From NCBI GenBank assembly GCA_052389435.1, contig JBQTIB010000067.1:1-21318 (forward strand): a DNA stretch of 21,318 nucleotides. Reading direction: 5' to 3'. Within the stretch, counting starts at the first letter, position 1, and the number at the start of each line of letters is the position of its first letter. Shown here piece after piece: positions 1 to 7,007 of this stretch. The notes beneath the pieces are model-generated. The model was not told where the DNA came from. It made no database searches and worked only from the letters and a program-made list of their open reading frames with translations. This DNA is from JBQTKD01 sp052389435 (lineage in GTDB: Bacteria; Actinomycetota; Actinomycetes; Sporichthyales; Sporichthyaceae). The translations under genes and the position numbers were made by a program.

Positions 1-168
1 GCGGGTGTCGAACTCGGCAACGAGCTCGAGCCACGCGCCGGTGGCCGCGGCGAGGTGCCCGGAGCCTTCGGCGATGCGGTCTCCGAGGGCCTCGAACTCG
101 CGGTACTGCGCGCTGCGCTCCACGATCAGGGTGCCGGTGACCCGAACGTCTTCGGCGAGAGTGTTCAT
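1..168 (-). CDS. DUF222/13E12-type HNH endonuclease family protein, N-terminal part (runs off the window)
   Basis: Only the first 56 codons are present; the gene continues beyond base 1. The start is ATG at 168 with an AGGGG ribosome site about 6 nt upstream. The peptide begins MNTLAEDVRVTGTL and contains GHLAAATGAWLELVAEFDTR. The pattern of a small-residue helix followed by a Leu-x-Leu-Val-Ala-Glu-Phe-Asp stretch is what I know from DUF222 proteins (the mycobacterial 13E12 repeat family), which usually carry an HNH nuclease domain at the C-terminus. That C-terminus is not visible here. A LexA-type box lies 14 bp upstream, and some 13E12 genes in Mycobacterium tuberculosis are reported to belong to the SOS regulon, which supports the call. 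The nuclease activity is inferred from family only. A different DUF222-containing protein without HNH is possible. Confidence 0.55.
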   Translation of the reverse strand, partial: MNTLAEDVRVTGTLIVERSAQYREFEALGDRIAEGSGHLAAATGAWLELVAEFDTR

Positions 169-181
169 AACCGCCCCTAGT

Positions 182-197
182 TCGAACTGGTGTTCCA
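182..197 (-). promoter_or_regulatory. LexA (SOS) box, mycobacterial type
   Basis: TCGAAC-N4-GTTCCA matches the actinobacterial SOS consensus TCGAAC-N4-GTTCGA at 11 of 12 defined positions. On the minus strand a -10-like hexamer TAGAGT (200-205) lies just upstream, so a bound repressor would cover the transcription start of the partial gene that begins at 168. The box is intergenic and correctly placed for repression. This is sequence-based prediction only. Confidence 0.7.
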
Positions 198-242
198 ACA
201 CTCTACGTGGCGGTTCCGACAGTTTCGAGAGTCGATCCAGAG

Positions 243-270
243 CGAAAACGCTTCCGCGGAAGCGTTTTCG
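243..270 (-). terminator. 28-bp perfect palindrome, probable transcription terminator
   Basis: Bases 243-270 are an exact inverted repeat: 12-bp arms beginning CGAAAACGCTTC around a CGCG centre. It begins 9 bp after the stop codon of the AAA ATPase gene (stop at 281-279), where a terminator for that minus-strand unit is expected. There is no T tract after the stem on the minus strand, which is common for actinobacterial terminators. Because the repeat is perfect it could also be a protein binding site. It separates the operon end from the SOS-type promoter downstream. Confidence 0.6.
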
Positions 271-278
271 GCGCATCG

Positions 279-1385
279 CTACAGGTACGCGCCCGGGCGC
301 TCGTCCTCCGGGGCGGGGCTTTGGTGCCGAACGGTGCTGCCGAGGACCTCGTAGAGCTCGGCCAGGGTCGCGGGTTCGGTGGGAGCGGGGGCGCGGCCCG
401 CGAGCCAGTCGCGCGCCTGGGCGGGGGAGAAGCGGCCGAAGTCGAGGTGCGCGAGCATCCGGCCGGGCCGGGTCAGCGCCGGGTCGAGTCGTTCGACCGG
501 GGTGTTCGAGGTCAGCAGCACGACGTTGTGCAGGCCCTGGCCCAGGATGCCGTCGGCGACGTTCAGCAGGCGGCTCAGTCCACTGCCGACCTGTTCGCGG
601 GCGCGCAGGAAGTCGTCGGCGTCCTCGCACACGATCAGGCGGGTGAGCGGGTTGCCTTCGTCGTCTTCGTCGTTTTCGGCCATGACGTCGATGAGGTACC
701 CGGCGTCGCCGAAAAACCGCTCGGGGTCGATCACCAGATGCGAGCTGCACCAGGACTTCCAGCTGCGGGCGAGGGCGCGGATCGCGCTGGTCTTGCCGGT
801 TCCGGGTGGGCCGGTCCACAGGATCAGTCGCCCGGTTCCGGCGACGGATCGCAACTCCATCAGCGATCCGAGCGTCGCTCGGTCGGGATAGTTCGCTGCG
901 ATGTCCTCCCATTCGGGGACCTCGAGGTTGCGACGCCAGGACATGGCACTGCCGCTCTCGAGCCGCCACAGCGTGAACGGCACGGTGTCCTGCGCAGGCC
1001 GAACGACTCGCGAGGAGATGCCCGCGACGATTCCGTCGGCGTCGGTGCTCGACATCGCGGCCACCAGCACTCCGGTGCTGTTCGCAGAGGTGTAGAGGCG
1101 CAGGACGAACCCGGGACCCTCGGCGACGACGGAGTGGAACGCGCGGCTGCGAAAGTCCACGACGACGCTCGCATCCTCCGGCAGCAGCGGCAGAACCTCG
1201 ACCCGGAAGGGAAAGGAGTGCCCGCGCCACTCGACGAGGTGGCCGACCCGTTCGTAGAACGCCGCGTCGACCAGGCCGGCCGGGCGGGCGTGGGCGAGGT
1301 CGAAGTAGGTCGGAGAACGCAACGGCGCGCCGGGCGCGGCGGCGTTGTGGGGGTGGACGCCTCCCCTCGGCGCGGTGACTGTCAT
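279..1385 (-). CDS. AAA family ATPase with DUF5925-like N-terminal region
   Basis: A 368-residue protein starting at ATG 1385. Residues 1-180 form a region I associate with DUF5925-type actinobacterial ATPases (for example VPEWEDIAANYP near 156-167). Residues 185-335 are a AAA+ module with Walker A GPPGTGKT (192-199), Walker B LIVCEDAD (250-257), a sensor-1-like LTSNTP (291-296) and an arginine-finger-like RPGR (306-309). No signal peptide or membrane segment is visible, so it should be cytoplasmic. It lies 50 bp downstream of the YbjN/TY-Chap-like gene on the same strand and probably shares its transcript, then ends at a strong palindrome. ATP-driven remodelling of a protein or peptide partner is the likely activity. 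The substrate is unknown. No strong ribosome site is seen before this ATG. Confidence 0.8.
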   Translation of the reverse strand: MTVTAPRGGVHPHNAAAPGAPLRSPTYFDLAHARPAGLVDAAFYERVGHLVEWRGHSFPFRVEVLPLLPEDASVVVDFRSRAFHSVVAEGPGFVLRLYTSANSTGVLVAAMSSTDADGIVAGISSRVVRPAQDTVPFTLWRLESGSAMSWRRNLEVPEWEDIAANYPDRATLGSLMELRSVAGTGRLILWTGPPGTGKTSAIRALARSWKSWCSSHLVIDPERFFGDAGYLIDVMAENDEDDEGNPLTRLIVCEDADDFLRAREQVGSGLSRLLNVADGILGQGLHNVVLLTSNTPVERLDPALTRPGRMLAHLDFGRFSPAQARDWLAGRAPAPTEPATLAELYEVLGSTVRHQSPAPEDERPGAYL

Positions 1386-1435
1386 GCCTCGAGAGTAGGG
1401 AGACGCGGGTCACGTCGCCTCCGGATTTCCCGGTG

Positions 1436-3001
1436 CTAGCCGAGCACGATCTCCCGCAGCGCCGAGCGCAGCAGCGTCGCGGTCTCGTCCCAGCTGCGCG
1501 CCTGCGCGGCGCCGTCCTCCCGCTCGGTGGCGTCGTCGGTCTCGAGCGAGGAGCCGCGCCACTGCACGGCCATGTCCTCGCAGTCGGCGATGAGGTTGAG
1601 CACGAGGCCGCGGTCGTGGCCGCAGATGCGGGCAACCTCGGCGGGGGTGAGCGTGCCGTCGTCCGCGGTGAGCTCGACGATCGTCAGCAGGACGGGGTGC
1701 CCGCCGTCGTCGTCGGCCACCGGCACCGGCACGGCCTCGGCGTCCTCGAAGAAGCGCCGCCCGCCGACCTCGGACCGCAATCGGTCGTCCATCTCGTCGG
1801 CCATGCCCATCATCAGGGTCACCGACCAGACGAGCAGTTCCGGCACGAACGGCTCGCACCACAGCTCGTAGTTGGCCATCACCCGCCCGCCGCTCCAAGT
1901 GAGCTTGGCGAACCGGATGCGGTTGTTGGCGCGGTTGATCCGCTCCAGCGCGAGGGCGTCGCCCGAGGCGCCGACGAGCAACGGGGAGAACAGTTCGACG
2001 ACCGGCACCTCGGCCACCACGCGGATGAACACCATCGCGCTGCCGGAGCGGATCGGGATGTCTCCGTCCTCGTCGCGCACGACCGGCTGGTTGAAGTGCG
2101 CGGCCAACGCCGCCTCGACCTTGGCACGCAGGTCGTCCGATCGGCCGGACGGGCTGCCCGGCCCGGGCAGCCCCGGCAGATCGAGGAAGGACGGGTGCGG
2201 GACGTCGAACACCTCCCGAGCGGCCCGCACGACCAGATCGGCCAGGACGGCGCCCGACTCGGCCGGCAGCTCCGCGATGAAGTTGGACGACCCCTCGTCC
2301 CACTCGCCGGCCGCCTGCGCGGTCGGTGCCGTCCATCCCATGGCGACGAGCGCGGCCTGTCGAGCCTCGGACAGCTGCAGGCGGCTGTCCAGGTACCGGT
2401 TGCCGGACACCTCGGCGTGCAGGTGCTCGCCGTCGCCGAGGATCTGCACGTACGGTGCGGTGCCCTGCAGGTCGGCCGGCTCCAGCGCCGTGGGCAGGCC
2501 GACGAACAGCGAGTCGTGCGCGCCGAGCGCGGCCAGGGAGGCGCCGAGGCGCTCGGCGAAGGTCGACCAGGCCGACTCGATGGAGGCGTCGAGGTCGAAG
2601 GCCCCGTTCGTGCGGCGGGACAGGCCCGTGGACTCGGGAACCTCCGAGGCGGGCGCGGGCGGCGGGTCCTCGCCGAGGTCGTGGAAGGCGATCAGGACCG
2701 TGCGGCGCAGGCGCTCGGCGTTGCGGCAGCTGGCCAGGTACTTGGCGTCGTCGGCGATGCGCACGTCGCCGACGCCGATGCCGCGCAGTTCGCCGACCAC
2801 CCACACCCGGGCGACCTCGTCGCGGCGCAGCCACCCGTCGCGCAGCGTCGGCCACAGGTCCCGCACGAACTGCGTCGTCGGCTTCGCGCCGTACCGGCGC
2901 CGCAGCTGCACCAGGGTGTCCCCGGTGAGCTCGAGGGCACCGGCCACCTCGTCGAGGATGTCGGTGGGGACGGACTCCCAGCGGAAGCGATAGCGCGGCA
3001 T
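1436..3001 (-). CDS. YbjN/TY-Chap-like peptide-binding-chaperone domain protein
   Basis: A protein of about 521 residues. Two in-frame starts exist. ATG 3010 has an AGG directly abutting it, while ATG 3001 (MPRYRFRW) has the same AGG 9 nt upstream and the N-terminus I expect for the family, so 3001 is preferred. The first ~115 residues are an actinobacterial N-terminal module (FVRDLWPTL, LRRDEVARVWVV). The middle and C-terminal parts each look like a two-layer YbjN/type III secretion chaperone fold, with FVGLPTALEPADL in one and MVFIRVVAEVPVVELFSPLL followed by LERINRANNRIRFAKL in the other. Such domains bind peptides or partner proteins. No transmembrane segment is seen. It precedes the AAA ATPase by 50 bp, suggesting a chaperone/ATPase pair. 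The molecular role is unknown; the fold call rests on motif recognition. Confidence 0.7.
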   Translation of the reverse strand: MPRYRFRWESVPTDILDEVAGALELTGDTLVQLRRRYGAKPTTQFVRDLWPTLRDGWLRRDEVARVWVVGELRGIGVGDVRIADDAKYLASCRNAERLRRTVLIAFHDLGEDPPPAPASEVPESTGLSRRTNGAFDLDASIESAWSTFAERLGASLAALGAHDSLFVGLPTALEPADLQGTAPYVQILGDGEHLHAEVSGNRYLDSRLQLSEARQAALVAMGWTAPTAQAAGEWDEGSSNFIAELPAESGAVLADLVVRAAREVFDVPHPSFLDLPGLPGPGSPSGRSDDLRAKVEAALAAHFNQPVVRDEDGDIPIRSGSAMVFIRVVAEVPVVELFSPLLVGASGDALALERINRANNRIRFAKLTWSGGRVMANYELWCEPFVPELLVWSVTLMMGMADEMDDRLRSEVGGRRFFEDAEAVPVPVADDDGGHPVLLTIVELTADDGTLTPAEVARICGHDRGLVLNLIADCEDMAVQWRGSSLETDDATEREDGAAQARSWDETATLLRSALREIVLG

Positions 3002-3089
3002 GGGCCACATCCTGACAGCCGGTCGGCAGCGGCCGAGAGACCGGAGGGGGTGGCGCGAGGCTTAGGGATTTTCCCCGACGCCCGAAACG

Positions 3090-3114
3090 GGTTTGGGGCT
3101 CTAACGTCCGGTAA
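3090..3114 (+). promoter_or_regulatory. candidate stress-sigma promoter for the membrane protein-PBP pair
   Basis: GGTTT (3090-3094), 14 nt, then CGGTAA (3109-3114) resembles the SigF/SigB-type pattern GTTT-N14-16-GGGTA known in actinobacteria, with one mismatch in the -10. It lies about 70 bp before the start at 3183, in the 172-180 bp divergent spacer shared with the YbjN-like gene. The match is short and could be chance. Confidence 0.25.
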
Positions 3115-3182
3115 GGGTCGAAAAGACGGCCGTGCCCGACCGGCCGCTTCCGCATGGGGGCACGAAGGAAGACCGGTGCCGA

Positions 3183-3761
3183 ATGACCGTCCTTGACGCT
3201 TCGCAAGCTCGCGCAGCCCTGCCCGGTATCGCGGGGTACAGCCGTGCGGCCGCCGCCCCACGACCGATGGCGCTGGCCACGAGTCTGCTCGGTGCCGTGA
3301 CCGCCGTCGGCGCCTTCGTCCTGTTGGTTGCGGGCGTGCTTGCGAGCGCCCTGCTGGTCGCCCGAATGCGCGACGCCACGCCGCTGGGCCTGGCCTCGGG
3401 CCTGGCCAGCGGTTCGGTGCCGGTCAGCGTCGTCGCCTCGCTGGTCCTCTCGGCGGTGGTGGTGATCTCCTTCGCCTGCGGCGGCTACGTCTCCGCCCGC
3501 CTGAACGGGGCCAACGAACGACGTCAAGCCGTCGCGGTGTGGGCGTGGTCGGTCGTGCTGCCCACCCTCCTCGCCGTGGTGCTGCTGGTGTCGGTGGCGC
3601 GCTCGGTTCTCACCGCGCTGCACCCGCGCGGCGACGTGGTCCTGCTCCTGCTCACGCTGGGCGCCATGGCGCTGCTCGGCGCGCTGCTCGGCGGAGAGAG
3701 TGCGCAGCGGGCACGCCGCAGTCGCAGCGTGCCGGCTGCGGCGGGGCAGCGATCGGCGTGA
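3183..3761 (+). CDS. small integral membrane protein with four predicted helices (YrzE-like)
   Basis: A 192-residue protein. I place the start at ATG 3183 (MTVLDASQAR), with GAAGGA about 13 nt upstream, rather than at the upstream in-frame ATG 3132. Four hydrophobic helices are visible at about 31-61, 80-104, 117-139 and 150-172, ending in a basic tail (RARRSRSVP). The sequence GGYVSARLNGANERRQAVAV between helices 2 and 3 resembles a Gly-Gly-Tyr-x-Ala-Arg motif in small YrzE/TIGR04086-type membrane proteins; no enzymatic residues stand out. Its TGA overlaps the GTG start of the penicillin-binding protein by 4 bp (GTGA), so the two are translationally coupled and may work together in envelope assembly. 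That functional link is inferred from coupling only. Confidence 0.7.
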   Translation: MTVLDASQARAALPGIAGYSRAAAAPRPMALATSLLGAVTAVGAFVLLVAGVLASALLVARMRDATPLGLASGLASGSVPVSVVASLVLSAVVVISFACGGYVSARLNGANERRQAVAVWAWSVVLPTLLAVVLLVSVARSVLTALHPRGDVVLLLLTLGAMALLGALLGGESAQRARRSRSVPAAAGQRSA

Positions 3762-6106
3762 AGGGCGGCGGAGGCGACGGGTCCGGCCGTCCCGGCAGAT
3801 TCCGCCGCAGATGGACGGCGGCGTTCGCGGCGTTGCTGCTGCCCGCCACGATGTCGCTGTACTCGCTCACCAGTTCCGGCGCGGTGGCGTTGGCCGACTG
3901 GATGCCGGAGTCCGCTCTCACGGTCGACCCGCCGTTGCGCTCCACGGTGCTCGCCGCCGACGGTTCGGTGATGGCGACCTTCTTCGAGCAGGATCGGATC
4001 CTGGTCCCGCTCTCGCAGGTGTCCCGGGCGGCGAAGGACGCCGTGATCGCCGTGGAGGACGCCCGCTTCTACGAGCACGGCGCCGTGGACCCGGAGGCGA
4101 TGCTGCGTGCCGCGGCGGCCAACCTCGCCGCCGGGGAGGTTCGCGAGGGTGCCTCGACCCTGACCCAGCAGTACGTCAAACAGGCTCTGGTGCACGAAGC
4201 CGACGACCTCGACGGTCGCCGCGCCGCCACCGAAATCTCCCTGTCCCGCAAGATGCGCGAACTCGGTCACGCGCTGGCCCTCGAGGCCGAACTGACCAAG
4301 GACGAAATCTTCTCCCGGTACCTGAACATCGTGTACTTCGGCAACGGAGCCTGGGGGATCGAAGTCGCTGCCCAACGCTACTTCGGCGTCTCGGCAAAGG
4401 ATCTGAGCATCCCTCAGGCCGCGCTGCTGGCGGGCGTGATCAAGGGCCCAGTGGCCTACGACCCGTTCGTCCACCCGGCGGCCGCGCGCGAGCGGCGCAA
4501 CCTGGTGTTGGACCGGATGGTCGAGTTCGCCGGGCTCTCGCCCGAGGACGCCGCCCGCTACGGGGCCGCCGACCTCGGCCTGGCTCCCACCAGGGTGGCG
4601 GCCGGCTGCGCCGCGGCGACGCACCAGTTCTTCTGCGACTACGTCCTGGCCGAGGTGCGTGCGACGCCCGCCCTGGGCGCCACCGCCGCGGAGCGGACCA
4701 AACGGCTGCTGACCGGCGGTCTGACCGTGCAGACGACGCTGGACCCGAAGATCCAGGACGGCGCCCAGCGCGCCGTGCGGGCGCGCGTCGGCCCGGAGCA
4801 GGAGCACGGCAGCGCGATCGTGATGACCGAACCCGGCACCGGGGCGGTGCGAGCGATCGCGCTGAGCCGGGACTACGGCAGGGGCCCGGGACGTACCGAG
4901 GTGAACTGGGCGCTCGACGCCGAGCAGAGCGGCAGCCGCGGCTTCCAGGCCGGGTCTACGTTCAAGCCGTTCGCGCTGGCGGCGGCCGCCGCGCACGACT
5001 TCGACCCCAAGGATCGAATCGGGGCGCCCGCGCGCGCAACGTTCGAGGACTTCCGTCGCTGCGAGGGCACGGAGAAGTTCCCTCCGTACACGGTGCGCAA
5101 CTACGACGGAGCCTCGCACGGCCGCATCGACGCCGCGAAGGCCACGGCGCGCTCGGTCAACACCTGGTTCGTCGGCCTGCAGGAGCGCATCGGCCTGTGC
5201 GAGGCCCCCGCCCTGGCCGAACGCATGGGCCTTCGCCGGGCCGACGGTCAGCCGCTGAGCCGCGTGCCGTCGTTCGTCCTCGGCGTCGACGAGGTGTCCC
5301 CGCTGCGCATGGCCGAGGCCTACGCCACGCTCGCCGCCGGCGGGATGCACTGCGCGTCCCACGCGATCTCCGGAATCCGCGACTCCACGGGGCGCGAACT
5401 GTCCGGCCTCGGGCCACGCTGCAGTCAGGTCATGCCGGCGGAGCAGGCCAGCGCGGTGGGAGACCTGCTGCGCGCGGTCGTCGACGGCCCCGACCGCAAG
5501 CGCACCGGCGCGGCGATGACGCTCGGCTCGGTCCGCGCCGCCGGCAAGACCGGAACGACGAACGGTGCCACGGCGGTGTGGTTCGTCGGCTTCACCGACA
5601 CCCTCGCCGCGGCGGTGTGGGCCGGGCACCCGGACTCCACCCGTCCGCTGCGCAACATCGACGTCGCGGGGCGCCGGTACGGGCAGTTGACGGGCGGAGC
5701 GCTGCCGGGCCCCATCTGGGCCGAGGCGATGGCGGCGGCGCTGGACCTGCCCGCCGACCCCGCCGAGCGTCGGGCGCAGGTGCCGAAGGAGCTGCTGACT
5801 CCCGTCGACGAGGAGGTGGACTCGCCGAAGGCCGACTGGGACGACCGCTACGGCTACTGGTTCGGCGAGGAGCCCGAGGACTACCACTACGAGGACTACC
5901 GGTACGAGGACTTCGCCGAGGAGTTCGACGACGAGTCCGGAGCGGACCGCGACGACGCCCGCCGAGACCGCGACGAGCGCCGGGACCGGGACCGCGACGA
6001 GCGTCGCGACCGGGATCGGGACCGCGACGAACGCCGGGACCGAGACGAGCGGCGCTCGGACGACTCGGACGAGCAGTGGGAGGATTCCTGGTGGCGGGAC
6101 TTCTAG
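3758..6106 (+). CDS. class A (bifunctional) penicillin-binding protein
   Basis: Peptidoglycan polymerase and cross-linker, 782 residues, normal for the family. GTG 3758 is chosen because it overlaps the preceding stop as GTGA. A basic N-terminus (RRRWT) and a hydrophobic helix at about 19-46 anchor it in the membrane. The GT51 glycosyltransferase domain (about 65-250) has VEDARFYEH (catalytic Glu100), GASTLTQQYVK (131-141) and RYLNIVYFGNGAWG (187-200). The transpeptidase domain (about 345-670) has the STFK box with nucleophile Ser400 and Lys403, SVN (466-468) and KTGTT (597-601). No PASTA domain is present. The last ~95 residues are low complexity: Tyr/Glu/Asp-rich, then repeats of RDRDERR, then an aromatic end with two Trp. 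Cysteines at 284, 293, 435, 481, 532 and 555 lie in the predicted external part. Confidence 0.93.
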   Translation: MKGGGGDGSGRPGRFRRRWTAAFAALLLPATMSLYSLTSSGAVALADWMPESALTVDPPLRSTVLAADGSVMATFFEQDRILVPLSQVSRAAKDAVIAVEDARFYEHGAVDPEAMLRAAAANLAAGEVREGASTLTQQYVKQALVHEADDLDGRRAATEISLSRKMRELGHALALEAELTKDEIFSRYLNIVYFGNGAWGIEVAAQRYFGVSAKDLSIPQAALLAGVIKGPVAYDPFVHPAAARERRNLVLDRMVEFAGLSPEDAARYGAADLGLAPTRVAAGCAAATHQFFCDYVLAEVRATPALGATAAERTKRLLTGGLTVQTTLDPKIQDGAQRAVRARVGPEQEHGSAIVMTEPGTGAVRAIALSRDYGRGPGRTEVNWALDAEQSGSRGFQAGSTFKPFALAAAAAHDFDPKDRIGAPARATFEDFRRCEGTEKFPPYTVRNYDGASHGRIDAAKATARSVNTWFVGLQERIGLCEAPALAERMGLRRADGQPLSRVPSFVLGVDEVSPLRMAEAYATLAAGGMHCASHAISGIRDSTGRELSGLGPRCSQVMPAEQASAVGDLLRAVVDGPDRKRTGAAMTLGSVRAAGKTGTTNGATAVWFVGFTDTLAAAVWAGHPDSTRPLRNIDVAGRRYGQLTGGALPGPIWAEAMAAALDLPADPAERRAQVPKELLTPVDEEVDSPKADWDDRYGYWFGEEPEDYHYEDYRYEDFAEEFDDESGADRDDARRDRDERRDRDRDERRDRDRDRDERRDRDERRSDDSDEQWEDSWWRDF
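5963..6055 (+). repeat. in-gene Asp/Arg/Glu heptad-like tandem repeat (PBP tail)
   Basis: Residues 736-766 of the penicillin-binding protein are built from imperfect copies of RDRDERR, giving DNA with repeated CGGGACCGGGACCGCGACGA-like units. The units differ at synonymous positions, so this is a selected or drifted protein repeat rather than a recent duplication. It forms a mixed-charge, probably disordered tail. Confidence 0.85.
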
Positions 6107-6110
6107 GGCG

Positions 6111-6908
6111 CTAGCTCGCCTCGGAGGTGTTGGGATCGGCCGGGTCCTCGACCGGCACGGGCCGAGAGCCCGGCAGGTGCGGCAGTTGCCCGGTGCGTTC
6201 GACGTCCGCGGCGATGTCGCGGAGCTTGCGATTCAGCTGCTGGCTCGCGGCGCTGAGCTGGGCGAAGGCCTGGTCGGCGGTGATCAGCTGACGGGCCATC
6301 AGGATGCCCATCGCCGTCCCGATCTGCCGCGAGGACTGCAGTGCCGTCTCGAGGTTGGCGACGTCGCGGGCGTGCAGGGTGTTCTGCAGCGCCAGCGCGG
6401 CGAACGGGGCGAAGATCGCGCCCATCGCGGCGTCGAGTTCGGAGAAGGTGCCAACGGACTCGGCATAGAAGTTGAGCGCACCTCGATCGTTCCCGGCGAG
6501 GATCAACTTCACCCCGAGCATGCCGCGCACCGGGGTCCGCTCGAGACAGAGCCGGGTGAACGCGGGCCAGCGGTGCTCGCGCGAAAGGTCCGGGGAGCGC
6601 ACCACTTCGCCGGATTCGGGGGTGTCCGCACTCGCCTGCAGGCAGGGGCCCTCGCCGGTGGAGTACTGGAGTTCGTCGACCCGGCGCGGCACGGGTCCGG
6701 TGGCGGCGACCGTTTCGGGACGTTTGCCCGGCCGGAGCAGCGTCAGGCCGCAGTGCTCGGCGCTCGGCACGGCGCGGGCGGCGAACTGCACCACGTGCTC
6801 GGGGGCCAACGGCCCAGTGCTCGCGGCGGCCGACAGCGAAGCCGCCAGTTGTTCGAACTGCTCGGTGAGCGTCCCCCAGAGGGGGGCCTCGTCCTTCCCG
6901 TTGGTCAT
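6111..6908 (-). CDS. GAF and ANTAR domain-containing regulator
   Basis: A 265-residue cytoplasmic regulator. ATG 6908 (MTNGKDEAPLWG) is preferred, with GAGGG 10 nt upstream; a GTG at 6959 would add 17 residues but lacks a ribosome site. Residues about 15-175 are a GAF sensor domain (YSTGEGPCLQA near 82-92, GVKLILAGNDRGALNFYAE near 132-150). Residues about 185-237 are an ANTAR RNA-binding domain (ALQSSRQIGTAMGILMARQ, 189-207, then LSAASQQLNRKLRDIA). ANTAR proteins bind twin hairpins in nascent mRNA to prevent termination; the GAF part senses an unknown ligand or redox state. Its stop lies 4 bp from that of the convergent penicillin-binding protein gene. An inverted repeat lies just upstream. 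The target RNA is not identifiable here. Confidence 0.88.
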   Translation of the reverse strand: MTNGKDEAPLWGTLTEQFEQLAASLSAAASTGPLAPEHVVQFAARAVPSAEHCGLTLLRPGKRPETVAATGPVPRRVDELQYSTGEGPCLQASADTPESGEVVRSPDLSREHRWPAFTRLCLERTPVRGMLGVKLILAGNDRGALNFYAESVGTFSELDAAMGAIFAPFAALALQNTLHARDVANLETALQSSRQIGTAMGILMARQLITADQAFAQLSAASQQLNRKLRDIAADVERTGQLPHLPGSRPVPVEDPADPNTSEAS

Positions 6909-6936
6909 TCCCGGCTTGCCCTCTACACGTCCATCG

Positions 6937-6968
6937 GTACCGTCCCGCGGTTGTTTCACGAACGGTAC
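6937..6968. promoter_or_regulatory. inverted repeat upstream of the GAF-ANTAR gene
   Basis: GTACCGT (6937-6943) and ACGGTAC (6962-6968) form a perfect 7-bp inverted repeat with an 18-nt spacer, 29-60 bp before ATG 6908. It could be an operator for a dimeric regulator or an RNA hairpin in the leader. No known box is recognised. Nothing else is evident in the 6909-7007 spacer. Confidence 0.35.
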
Positions 6969-7007
6969 TGCGCGCGACAGCGTAGCCGGCGGCGGCGCCG
7001 GTTGCGC

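Noticed and set aside
5963..6055. CRISPR-like short tandem repeats
   Set aside because: Repeats are in-frame RDRDERR codons without unique spacers; this is the PBP tail.
6937..6968. ANTAR target RNA (twin hexaloop hairpins)
   Set aside because: The single inverted repeat has an 18-nt loop and no pair of six-base loops, so it does not fit the ANTAR target pattern.
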